Source: Bacteroidetes bacterium UBA2322 (lineage in GTDB: Bacteria; Bacteroidota; Bacteroidia; Chitinophagales; UBA2359). Taken from it: a DNA stretch of 16,696 nt. Position 1 is the stretch's first letter. The number at the start of each line of letters is the position of its first letter. The notes beneath the pieces were generated by a model. It saw only the letters and a program-made list of their open reading frames with translations. It was not told the origin of the DNA and did not search any database. A program made the translations under genes and the position numbers. Below are positions 8,037-15,119 of this stretch, piece after piece. The DNA lies in NCBI GenBank assembly GCA_002345145.1, contig DDVC01000072.1, positions 39,953 to 56,648 on the forward strand, given 5' to 3'.

Positions 8037-8044
8037 TAAAGATA
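8037..8044 (-). promoter_or_regulatory. Probable -7 box for the M43 protease gene
   Basis: The minus strand reads TATCTTTA, 7 of 8 matches to the Bacteroidota consensus TAnnTTTG, 58-65 bases upstream of the protease ATG. A TTTG lies 15 bases further upstream, closer than the usual -33 spacing. The remainder of the 219 bases between the methyltransferase stop and the protease start shows nothing else I can identify. Confidence 0.4.
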
Positions 8045-8198
8045 GCGTTATTATTTGGTCAAAGTTTCCGTTTACCGTGCAAGATTGTGTAATAAAAACG
8101 TAAAAAAACTAAGCAATTATACGTTTGAGCCCGCTTTTTGTTTACAAAAGCCTGTATTATGTTGCAGACTTGCCTATTTGACCATCGGGCAAAGAGAT

Positions 8199-8846
8199 TT
8201 ATTCCACTTTTCCCTTAATCATAGGCACAAATTTAAACAGTTGTCCGGTTTCTTCTTTGTACTCCGTATCCGATAATTTGGTAATTTTGAGCATAGTTTG
8301 TGCAGTATCATTACCTACGGGTATTACCATAATACCACCCGTTTTGAGCTGGTCAAACAGTTTATCGGGTATTTTTTTTGCGGCGGCAGTAACCAGTATC
8401 TTATCAAACGGGGCATAAATAGGCGCTCCCTCATATCCATCGCCAAAAACAAGGGTAAGATTGTGGTAGCCCAGCAGTTGAATCATTTTTTTGGCTTTTT
8501 CATATAGTTTGCGGTTGCGTTCAATGGTAATAACCCTTGCTCCCATTTCGGCAAGTATGCAAGCCTGATAGCCCGAACCGGTGCCTATTTCTAATATCTT
8601 ATCCACTTTTTGCGGATTAAGCAGTTGGGTTTGGTAGGCTACAGTGTAGGGCTGCGATATGGTTTGCCCTTCGCCTATAGGAAAGGCGGTGTTTTCGTAG
8701 GCTTTTTCTAAGAAAGCGTTTTCAAAAAAGAAATGACGCGGCACCGCAAACATAGCTTCTAATATCCGCTCATTGGTAATACCCTCAGCGGCTATTTCGC
8801 GCAGAAGTTTGCGGCGCATACCTATATGTTTGTAACTGTCTTCCAA
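8199..8846 (-). CDS. pcm: Protein-L-isoaspartate O-methyltransferase
   Basis: The 215-residue protein methylates L-isoaspartyl residues with S-adenosylmethionine, the first step in repairing damaged Asn and Asp sites in proteins. The family signature is complete: an N-terminal helix ending in VPRHFF, the substrate loop GEGQTISQPYTVAYQTQLL, motif I for SAM binding (ILEIGTGSGYQACILAEMGA) with the acidic residue in ITIERN, and later motifs GDGYEGAPIYAPFDKILVTAAAKKIPDKL and GGIMVIPVG. The start at 8846 is TTG. I accept it because EDSYKHIGMRRKL matches how phylum homologues begin; the ATG at codon 10 would remove conserved residues. It lies upstream of the protease in the same direction but 219 bases away, so it is probably a separate unit. 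Confidence 0.93.
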   Translation of the reverse strand: MEDSYKHIGMRRKLLREIAAEGITNERILEAMFAVPRHFFFENAFLEKAYENTAFPIGEGQTISQPYTVAYQTQLLNPQKVDKILEIGTGSGYQACILAEMGARVITIERNRKLYEKAKKMIQLLGYHNLTLVFGDGYEGAPIYAPFDKILVTAAAKKIPDKLFDQLKTGGIMVIPVGNDTAQTMLKITKLSDTEYKEETGQLFKFVPMIKGKVE

Positions 8847-8940
8847 AATAAAACGAACTAAAAATAAAAAATAAATTGCTTGTATGCTAATAACGAAACA
8901 ACCGGCATACCTCTAAAACAAGGATTACCCTATTACCGTG

Positions 8941-8948
8941 TAAAGATA
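8941..8948 (-). promoter_or_regulatory. Possible -7 box for pcm
   Basis: The minus strand reads TATCTTTA, 7 of 8 matches to TAnnTTTG, 95-102 bases upstream of the TTG start. It lies in the 206-base divergent spacer between pcm and the SprB-repeat gene. No clear -33 element is seen. Confidence 0.3.
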
Positions 8949-9025
8949 CACAGTTTTAGGCAATTGGTTTTGTATCAATACAGACAAAGCCCGAAATTAA
9001 AAACTTACTTGTTGGGGTAAAAGCG

Positions 9026-9033
9026 TAACTTTG
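9026..9033 (+). promoter_or_regulatory. Probable -7 box for the SprB-repeat protein gene
   Basis: TAACTTTG matches the Bacteroidota -7 consensus TAnnTTTG at every fixed position and ends 19 bases before the ATG. Transcription would begin only about 14 bases upstream of the start codon. TTG triplets occur at 9009-9011 and 9012-9014, nearer than the usual -33 distance, so the upstream element is weak. Confidence 0.45.
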
Positions 9034-9052
9034 TAGGGTAAAAGCAGCATTT

Positions 9053-12000
9053 ATGAAGAACGTTTTTTTGCTTAAGGCAATATGGGTGTTAATAGCATGT
9101 TGGTGGTTATTGTGGTCAGCAGCAGCAGGACAGGGGGTTTGCCTTGCGCCTTCGGGTTTAACAGCAACTAACATCGGTTACACACATGCCTCGCTCAATT
9201 GGAATACCACACCGGCAGCAAATAGTTTTGAAATCAGGTTTAAACCAACTGCCGGCTCTGTTTGGACAGAGGTGGCAATTAACAATACCACAGCCATTGT
9301 TTACCTTTCGCCATGCACACAGTGGGAGGCGCAGGTACGCAGCGTATGCGATGATGGCGCGGGCAGTTACAGCACATCGGTATTTTTCAGCACATTGGGC
9401 TGTTCAGATGTGTACTGTTTTGCCTATGGAAGCAATACCAATTTTGAGTGGATAAACCAAGTAAATTTTAACCAAATTAATCATACATCGGGGGTAAACT
9501 ACGGTTACGGCAGTTTTACCAACCTCAGTACCGAATTGGTGCGCGGCAATACCTATACTATTACCCTACAACCCGGTTTTTCGGGCGAGGCATTTGGAGA
9601 GTACTGGCGGGCATGGATAGACTACAACAAAGACAATGATTTTGCTGATGCCGGCGAGTTAGTTTATGATGCCGGCGCAGTGAGCAACGGGGTTGTATTG
9701 GGCAGCATAACCATTCCTGCCGGTGCGCCGCTGGGCAGCACCCGTATGCGCGTTGCCATGAAATGGCTCAACGATGGCGATGCCGCGCCCCAGCCGTGCG
9801 ACTCTTTTTTATTTGGCGAAGTAGAAGATTACACCGTAGTAATAGTTGCCCCCAATTGCAGTGGTTTGGGTGCAGCGGTATCTGTGGCTGCGGCAGCCTG
9901 CGGACAAAACAACGGCAGCATCAGTGTTTCGGCATCGGGTGGGCAAGCGCCTTACAGCATTTTGTGGAACACCGGGCAATCAAGTTTCAACCTAAGCGGT
10001 TTAGCCGCCGGCACCTATAGTTTTACCATTACCGATGCCAACAATTGCACTAATACCCAAACGGCAACCCTATCTAATGTGGGTGCGCCTACCATTGTAG
10101 CGCTATCGGTTTTGCCCGATGCCTGTAATCAAACAAACGGTGCCATTACCATAACCGTTTTTGGCGGAGTAGCGCCTTATACGTATAGCTGGTCGCACAA
10201 TCCGGGGCTAAACTCGGCGGTAGCTGCCGGACTTAGCGCCGGTAATTACTTGGTTTTAGTAACCGATGCAAGCAACTGCGTAACACAGTTGCCTATTACA
10301 GTAAGCAGCCTGTCGGGTCCTTCGGTAGCTGTAAGCAATACCCTTAACCCCACTTGCGCCCTTAACAATGGCTCTATCAGTGTGCAGGCATCGGGCGGCA
10401 TTTTTCCTTACAGTTACACATGGTCGCACAACGCATCGGTTACTACCAACTCGGCAACTAATCTGCCGGCCGGCGCTTATTCATGCACCGTAACCGATGC
10501 CAATAGCTGCATAGCAGTGCAAACAGTAACCCTTACTTCGCAAAGCAACGTTAGCCTAACTGTGCAAAATGTACAGCCCGAAGGCTGCAATTTAACCAAT
10601 GGCAGCATTACCGTGCAACCAAGCGCCAACGCCACGCCGCCGCTTACCTACGCATGGTCGCACAATCTGCTGCTCAATGCTGCCACCGCCACCAATCTCA
10701 CTGCCGGCACATATACAGTAACCTTAACCGATACGCAGGGCTGTACCGCCCAAATATCGGCATCGGTGGGGCAAAGCAATGCTTCGCCAAGCATAAACAT
10801 TGTAAATGTAGTGCCGGCTACTTGCGCACAGGCAAACGGCAGCATCAGCGTAATATCGGTAGCCGGAACCGGACCGTTTAGCTACGCATGGTCGCACAGT
10901 GCGGCACTGGCTGCGCCCTCTGCATCGGGCTTGGCTGCCGGCTCCTACACCGTTACGGTATATGCCCCCAATGGGTGCTTTGATACCCATACTGCGGTTA
11001 TTCCTAATACCAATGCGCCCAACCTTGCCATAACTGCCACTACCAACGACCTTTGTAATAATGCCGCCGGTGCAGCTACCGTGGTGGCTACCGGTGGCGC
11101 TGCTCCTTACACCTACACATGGAGCAATGGTCAAACCGGCACATCGGCTGCCAACCTTACGGCAGGAAATTACACCGTAAGCGCTACTGATGTACTGGGT
11201 TGTATTGCACAAACTACGGTTGTTATAACCAATGTACTGAGTCTTGCAAGTATTAACCTTACCATTCAAGACGGTGTTTGCGGACAAAACAATGGCGCTG
11301 TTTTGGCTGTGCCGGTGGGTGCGGCATTGCCCGTAACCTACCTGTGGAGCAATGGCAGTAATACCAACAACCTAACCAACCTATCTGCCGGCACATACAC
11401 CCTTACCGCTACCGATGCCAATGGCTGCACTGTAATAAGTAATGCTACCGTAGCAGTTTCGGCTGACGTAACCCTCAGCGCCACAGCCACCCAAACCGCC
11501 TGTAACAATAATACCGGCACCGCACAAGCAATTGTAACTACGGGCACCGCGCCTTTTACCTACCAATGGAGCAATGGCGTTACTGTAAACAACCTGAGCG
11601 CACTGCCTGCGGGCAACTACGCCGTTACGGTTACCGATGCTAACAACTGTACGGCAACGGCAGCAGCGGTGGTAAATACCGCCCCCTCCCCTACGCTTAC
11701 TATTATAGCCCAAAACAACCCCACTTGTGGCATCAACAATGGCACCCTTTGGATTACGGCATCGGGTGGCTCTGTGCCCTATAATTACAGCGCTCCGCTC
11801 AGTGTATTTGGGTCGGCATTAAATTTAGGTCCCGGCATTTATTCACCCACTGTTACCGATGCCAACGGCTGTACGGCTACCATTTCGGCAACGCTTACAC
11901 AAACGCCTGCATTGAGCCTTAACTCTGAAACCTCGCCCGCCGGGTGCAATATAGATAATGGCGCAATACAACTTACCAATATCAGTGGTACACCGCCTTT

Positions 12001-12622
12001 TACCTACCTTTGGCTGGCAGATGGCAGCTTGGCTACTACCTCCGAGCCCGAATTTTCATACACCGGCTTAACCGCAGGTAATTACAGCATATCGGTAACC
12101 GATGCCGCCAACTGCTCACAAACCCTTAACCTGAATGTGCCACAATCAGAACCGCCGGTAATTAACCTCCAAGAATACTACCTTACTAGTATTGGTTCGC
12201 CACCTGTTGATTTAGATGTAACTACCCCGGGTGCCACCTACCTATGGAGTACCGGCGATACTACCGCTACCATCAGCGTTTGGAGTGGTGATTACAGCGT
12301 AACTGTAACGGTAAACGGATGCAGCGCTTCTGCTCAAACCCTGGTGATACCCGTTTCAGTGCCCGATGTGGAGCAAAACCCTATAACCGTGCAGGTGTAT
12401 CCTAACCCTACCTACAACGAGGCGCAAATTATAATTGACGCTCAAACGCCGGTAAATTTACAACTTACCGATTTGCAAGGCAGATTGCTGTTTGCCGATG
12501 CGCCGGCTTTTATGCCCGATATGACCTACTCCATTCACCTTGAACCCTACCCGCCAGGTATTTATTTGCTTGCTGTTTGGAACAACAAACAAAAGCAAAT
12601 AGTGAAAGTGGTAAAATACTGA
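9053..12622 (+). CDS. Surface protein with fn3, GEVED and ten SprB repeats, T9SS-exported
   Basis: The 1189-residue protein starts with a signal peptide (MKNVFLLKAIWVLIACWWLL, cleavage likely near AAAG-Q). An fn3 domain framed by cysteines follows (about 30-117), then a GEVED domain (about 125-264) with an acidic DYNKDNDFADAGE segment (190-202) that may bind calcium and the name-giving GEVEDY (255-260). Ten SprB-type repeats of 73-79 residues occupy about 281-1031, an Ig-like module about 1035-1095, and a T9SS type A sorting domain about 1109-1189 (VYPNPT, LQGRLL, PPGIYLLAV, IVKVVKY). SprB repeats are named from the large gliding adhesin of Flavobacterium johnsoniae, but this protein is much shorter and a gliding role is not shown. 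Binding or adhesion at the cell surface is the reasonable inference. It is divergent from pcm. Confidence 0.93.
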   Translation: MKNVFLLKAIWVLIACWWLLWSAAAGQGVCLAPSGLTATNIGYTHASLNWNTTPAANSFEIRFKPTAGSVWTEVAINNTTAIVYLSPCTQWEAQVRSVCDDGAGSYSTSVFFSTLGCSDVYCFAYGSNTNFEWINQVNFNQINHTSGVNYGYGSFTNLSTELVRGNTYTITLQPGFSGEAFGEYWRAWIDYNKDNDFADAGELVYDAGAVSNGVVLGSITIPAGAPLGSTRMRVAMKWLNDGDAAPQPCDSFLFGEVEDYTVVIVAPNCSGLGAAVSVAAAACGQNNGSISVSASGGQAPYSILWNTGQSSFNLSGLAAGTYSFTITDANNCTNTQTATLSNVGAPTIVALSVLPDACNQTNGAITITVFGGVAPYTYSWSHNPGLNSAVAAGLSAGNYLVLVTDASNCVTQLPITVSSLSGPSVAVSNTLNPTCALNNGSISVQASGGIFPYSYTWSHNASVTTNSATNLPAGAYSCTVTDANSCIAVQTVTLTSQSNVSLTVQNVQPEGCNLTNGSITVQPSANATPPLTYAWSHNLLLNAATATNLTAGTYTVTLTDTQGCTAQISASVGQSNASPSINIVNVVPATCAQANGSISVISVAGTGPFSYAWSHSAALAAPSASGLAAGSYTVTVYAPNGCFDTHTAVIPNTNAPNLAITATTNDLCNNAAGAATVVATGGAAPYTYTWSNGQTGTSAANLTAGNYTVSATDVLGCIAQTTVVITNVLSLASINLTIQDGVCGQNNGAVLAVPVGAALPVTYLWSNGSNTNNLTNLSAGTYTLTATDANGCTVISNATVAVSADVTLSATATQTACNNNTGTAQAIVTTGTAPFTYQWSNGVTVNNLSALPAGNYAVTVTDANNCTATAAAVVNTAPSPTLTIIAQNNPTCGINNGTLWITASGGSVPYNYSAPLSVFGSALNLGPGIYSPTVTDANGCTATISATLTQTPALSLNSETSPAGCNIDNGAIQLTNISGTPPFTYLWLADGSLATTSEPEFSYTGLTAGNYSISVTDAANCSQTLNLNVPQSEPPVINLQEYYLTSIGSPPVDLDVTTPGATYLWSTGDTTATISVWSGDYSVTVTVNGCSASAQTLVIPVSVPDVEQNPITVQVYPNPTYNEAQIIIDAQTPVNLQLTDLQGRLLFADAPAFMPDMTYSIHLEPYPPGIYLLAVWNNKQKQIVKVVKY
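9893..12145 (+). repeat. Array of ten SprB repeats within the surface protein gene
   Basis: Repeats begin near residues 281, 356, 433, 510, 589, 666, 741, 815, 890 and 963. Most share the pattern C-x3-N-G-[ST], a [GA]-x-x-P-[YF]-x-Y-x-W core, an L-x-A-G-x-Y turn and a T-D-A-N-x-C end. Each has a first cysteine (283, 358, 435, 512, 591, 668, 743, 817, 892, 965) and a second 48-56 residues later (332, 409, 486, 564, 642, 717, 792, 866, 940, 1021), suggesting one disulfide per repeat. Repeat 3 has an extra cysteine (478) and repeat 9 lacks the tryptophan core. The DNA has diverged, so this is an ancient protein-level array, not a recent satellite. Confidence 0.9.
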
Positions 12623-12739
12623 CGCTAACCATACGCCCACTTTCCCCGATAACAGATACCCGATTAAGGTGGGCAACATAATCAACAAGTTTGCCATTTT
12701 TGCCACCATACCCTACCAACAGCTACTTCACTAAAAACA

Positions 12740-12774
12740 AGAAAGGGGGTAACACCTAAGCGTACCCCCCTTCT
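12740..12774 (-). terminator. Probable terminator of the DUF4197 gene in the convergent gap
   Basis: A 12-base stem with one mismatch (12740-12751, AGAAAGGGGGTA, against 12763-12774, TACCCCCCTTCT) closes an 11-base loop. On the minus strand it is followed by the T-rich stretch TTGTTTTTAG, fitting termination of the DUF4197 gene, whose stop is 77 bases upstream. On the plus strand the hairpin is followed by A/T-rich sequence without a clean T-run, so use by the SprB-repeat gene is less certain. Confidence 0.6.
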
Positions 12775-12850
12775 ATATAATAAAACAATGCGTACCACAA
12801 GATGTGTAGCAAACCAATGTTGTTACAAAAAGCCAAGCGCAATAATACGC

Positions 12851-13573
12851 TTATTTATCCTGCAACTTAAATACCCGTTTGAGCAATTCGGTAATTCGGG
12901 CACCGGGGTTTTTGCGTATTTTAGACTCTTCTTGTGCAACCATAAAAAACAAACCGTCGAGCGCTTTTTCGGTAACAAAAGCGTTTAAATCGGGATTTAC
13001 CTTTTGTACCAACGGAATTTGGTTATAGCGCTTAATCACGTCGTCCCAATATTTTGTGGCAGCCACTTTATCTAATGATTTGTTTATAACCGGCTTAAAC
13101 GCAGTGCGCAAATCATTAGAAGTAGCTTTTCTCAGGTATTCGGTAGCGGCATTATCATTGCCTTTTAAGATGTTCATGGCATCTTTAATGGTCATTTGTT
13201 TAATGGCGCTCACAAAAATAGGTTTAGCGCTTTTAGCGGCATCTTCGGCGGCACGGTTAAGGCTCAAAACCACCTTATCCACCTCACTGCCTAAACCAAG
13301 GTCGCGCAAGGTTTTTTCTACTTTTTGTGCTTCGGGCGGAAATGGAATTTTAATTTTCGGGTTTTTAAAATACCCATCTGCCTTCGAAACCATATCAGCG
13401 CCATTGCCTATGCCAAACTCCAGGGCTTGTTTTAACCCCATTATTACCTCATTTTCGGTAACGGGTTTATTGTTCATGTTTTTATCCACCTCTTTTATAA
13501 TTTGCTGGGCGGCAGAGCAAGCGCTAAGGGTAAGAATTACCGCAATAGACAAAAGAAACGACAATTGCTTCAT
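12851..13573 (-). CDS. DUF4197 family lipoprotein
   Basis: The 240-residue protein has a lipoprotein signal peptide (MKQLSFLLSIAVILTLSAC) with the lipobox LSAC and lipidated cysteine at residue 19, so it should be a membrane-anchored periplasmic or outer-membrane lipoprotein. From about residue 40 to the end it matches the DUF4197 family in length and in marker segments: GLKQALEFGIGNGADMVSK, FFKNPKIKIPFPPEAQKVEKTLRDLGLG, LNRAAEDAA, AKPIFVSAIKQMTIKDAMNIL, ATEYLRKATS and ALDGLFFMVAQEESKIRKNP. The biochemical function of the family is unknown to me. It is transcribed alone, facing the SprB-repeat gene at its 3' end, and has a perfect -7 box plus a palindrome directly upstream. Confidence 0.9.
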   Translation of the reverse strand: MKQLSFLLSIAVILTLSACSAAQQIIKEVDKNMNNKPVTENEVIMGLKQALEFGIGNGADMVSKADGYFKNPKIKIPFPPEAQKVEKTLRDLGLGSEVDKVVLSLNRAAEDAAKSAKPIFVSAIKQMTIKDAMNILKGNDNAATEYLRKATSNDLRTAFKPVINKSLDKVAATKYWDDVIKRYNQIPLVQKVNPDLNAFVTEKALDGLFFMVAQEESKIRKNPGARITELLKRVFKLQDK

Positions 13574-13605
13574 TTTAGATTGTTAATGTTATGAACAGAA
13601 AAGGG

Positions 13606-13613
13606 CAAAGATA
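13606..13613 (-). promoter_or_regulatory. -7 promoter box of the DUF4197 gene
   Basis: The minus strand reads TATCTTTG, a full match to the Bacteroidota consensus TAnnTTTG, 33-40 bases upstream of the ATG. Transcription would start about 25 bases before the start codon. There is no TTG-type -33 element at the expected distance; a palindrome occupies that place instead. Confidence 0.65.
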
Positions 13614-13631
13614 CGCTGCTTAAATAAATAT

Positions 13632-13650
13632 GTTGCACCATTGGTGCAAC
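13632..13650. promoter_or_regulatory. 19-base palindrome, candidate operator of the DUF4197 gene
   Basis: GTTGCACCATTGGTGCAAC is a perfect inverted repeat with 9-base arms (13632-13640 and 13642-13650) around a single central T. It begins 18 bases upstream of the minus-strand -7 box, where RNA polymerase would touch the -33 element. There is no T-run, so termination is unlikely. The symmetry is typical of a site for a dimeric regulator; whether it activates or represses cannot be told, and I do not recognise the regulator. Confidence 0.55.
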
Positions 13651-13766
13651 CGGCATACAAATATGCACATCTTTAGACACAAAAGACGCGTCAAAGTTTA
13701 TTAGCTTACTACCTGTTGTTCAAAAAAGCAAGACCAAGAAAGCATAAAAAGCGCCCGAAAATTGCT

Positions 13767-13774
13767 TACCTTTG
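13767..13774 (+). promoter_or_regulatory. -7 promoter box of the aminotransferase-ugd pair
   Basis: TACCTTTG followed by CA is a full match to TAnnTTTG. It predicts a start near 13780 and an untranslated leader of about 115 bases before the ATG at 13897. No clear -33 element is seen. The leader carries a small palindrome at 13846-13858. Confidence 0.6.
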
Positions 13775-13896
13775 CAGCGATTTTTAATATCAAGTTTTGA
13801 GCCTTACACTTAAACTAATTTTATTCACCCAAATTGCCCCATTAAGCCAAAATTTGGCACCAAACAGAAAGGGCAAATGTTGATTCCCTCTTTTTC

Positions 13897-15036
13897 ATGA
13901 TTACACAAACTCCCCAAAAAATCCAAATGGTTGACCTGCATGGTCAGTATTTAGAAATAAAAGAAGAAATAGACTACAGCATGGCACAGGTAATTCAAAA
14001 CTGCTCCTTTGTGGGTGGTGCAGCCGTGCAAAACTTTTGCCATGAACTTGGCGCTTACTTGGGCGTAAAACATGTAACCGGCTGCGGCAATGGCACCGAT
14101 GCGTTGGTGATAGCCCTTATGGCTCTTAACCTTCAGCCCGGCGATGAGGTTATTACCGCTTCACATACCTTTGTGGCTACTGCCGAAGCAATTGCCCTGC
14201 GTGGGCTTACGCCTGTTTTTGTGGACATAGACCCTAACACCTACACCATTGACGTGTCTGCTGCCGAACATGCCATTACCCGGCGCACCCGATGTATTAT
14301 GCCCGTTCACTTGTACGGTCAAAGCGCCAATATGGAACCCCTCATGCAACTTGCACAAAAACACAACCTTTTCATCATAGAAGACAATGCTCAAGCCATA
14401 GGAGCCGATTACAGGTTTACCAATGGCAAGACCCAAAAAACAGGTTCTATTGGTCATATTGGCTGCACTTCTTTTTATCCCTCTAAAAACTTAGGTTGCT
14501 ATGGCGACGGCGGCGCTGTTTTTACCAACAATAACGAACTGGGTGAAAAAATACGCCTTATAGCCAACCACGGACAGCGCACCAAATATGACTCTACTAT
14601 GATAGGCGTTAATTCCCGCCTCGATGCCCTACAAGCCGTAGTACTAAGCGCTAAACTAAAGCATTTAGACCACTACAATAACCGCCGCCGCAAGGCTGCC
14701 CTATTTTATGACCAAGCATTTGCACCCTACCCTCATATCATAACTCCTTACCGCGCTCCTTATTCTACCCACGTATTTCACCAATATACGCTGCGCGTGC
14801 CTGCCGGCAGAGACCACCTGAAAGATGCCCTCCAAGAGCGTGGTATTCCTACCATGATTTACTACCCTATACCTATTCATCGGCAGCAAGCCTATCTTGA
14901 TTATGGTTATACACAGGGCAGCCTCCCTATAACCGAGCAAATGGCAGAACAGGTTATTTCGCTCCCCATTCATACCCAAATGACCGAAGAAGAACTGCAA
15001 TACATTACACAAACCGTAATTGAGCTGCTTGCATAA
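13897..15036 (+). CDS. DegT/DnrJ/EryC1/StrS-family sugar aminotransferase
   Basis: The 379-residue protein is a PLP-dependent aminotransferase of the nucleotide-sugar type (fold type I). Visible landmarks are the start IQMVDLHGQYLEIKEEID, the cofactor phosphate segment GNGTDAL (64-70), ASHTFVATAEA (88-98), VDIDPNTYTID (109-119), IEDNAQAIGA with the pyridine-binding aspartate D163 (161-170), and the Schiff-base lysine K197 in SFYPSKNLG. It moves an amino group, usually from glutamate, to a keto-sugar bound to a nucleotide. WbpE-like (3-keto-glucuronate) or FdtB/QdtB-like (3-keto-6-deoxyhexose) specificity are both possible. Followed after 83 bases by a UDP-glucose dehydrogenase gene, it probably supports O-antigen or capsule synthesis. 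The ATG at 13897 leaves a 9-residue extension before the conserved start. Confidence 0.92.
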   Translation: MITQTPQKIQMVDLHGQYLEIKEEIDYSMAQVIQNCSFVGGAAVQNFCHELGAYLGVKHVTGCGNGTDALVIALMALNLQPGDEVITASHTFVATAEAIALRGLTPVFVDIDPNTYTIDVSAAEHAITRRTRCIMPVHLYGQSANMEPLMQLAQKHNLFIIEDNAQAIGADYRFTNGKTQKTGSIGHIGCTSFYPSKNLGCYGDGGAVFTNNNELGEKIRLIANHGQRTKYDSTMIGVNSRLDALQAVVLSAKLKHLDHYNNRRRKAALFYDQAFAPYPHIITPYRAPYSTHVFHQYTLRVPAGRDHLKDALQERGIPTMIYYPIPIHRQQAYLDYGYTQGSLPITEQMAEQVISLPIHTQMTEEELQYITQTVIELLA

Positions 15037-15119
15037 ACACCGATTTGCATCTACTCTGCCCCCCAATAAACATACTTGATTACAATACACATCTTTCCTC
15101 CAATACAAAACCAACTAAA

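Larger units (their letters stand above)
13574..13896. other. Divergent 323-base spacer with promoters on both strands
   Basis: No coding sequence is supported here. Read outward, the spacer holds a minus-strand -7 box (13606-13613) and a 19-base palindrome (13632-13650) serving the DUF4197 gene, a short imperfect dyad GCATA/TATGC at 13653-13666, a plus-strand -7 box (13767-13774), and a 13-base palindrome (13846-13858, GCCAAA-A-TTTGGC) in the leader of the aminotransferase gene. The rest is A/T-rich with nothing I can identify. Confidence 0.6.

Noticed and set aside
10724..11287. 187-codon open frame on the minus strand inside the SprB-repeat gene
   Set aside because: It is antisense to strongly conserved SprB repeats. 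Its product is low-complexity Ser/Gly/Arg with no domain, as expected from reading a repetitive gene backwards.
9893..12145. Possibility that the regular 225-base periodicity is a CRISPR or satellite array
   Set aside because: The period is far too long for CRISPR, the DNA units are diverged, and the periodicity is explained by SprB protein repeats in one open frame.
12635..12674. GCCCAC/GTGGGC inverted repeat just after the SprB-repeat gene
   Set aside because: The stem is 6 bases with a 28-base loop and no T-run, too weak to call a terminator.
13056..13586. 176-codon open frame on the plus strand opposite the DUF4197 gene
   Set aside because: The minus strand encodes a clear DUF4197 lipoprotein with promoter and terminator. 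The antisense product has no recognisable features and no promoter.
15045..15119. Longer start (TTG at 15045) for the UDP-glucose dehydrogenase
   Set aside because: It adds 25 unrelated residues before the invariant N-terminal Rossmann strand, which starts exactly at the ATG at 15120.
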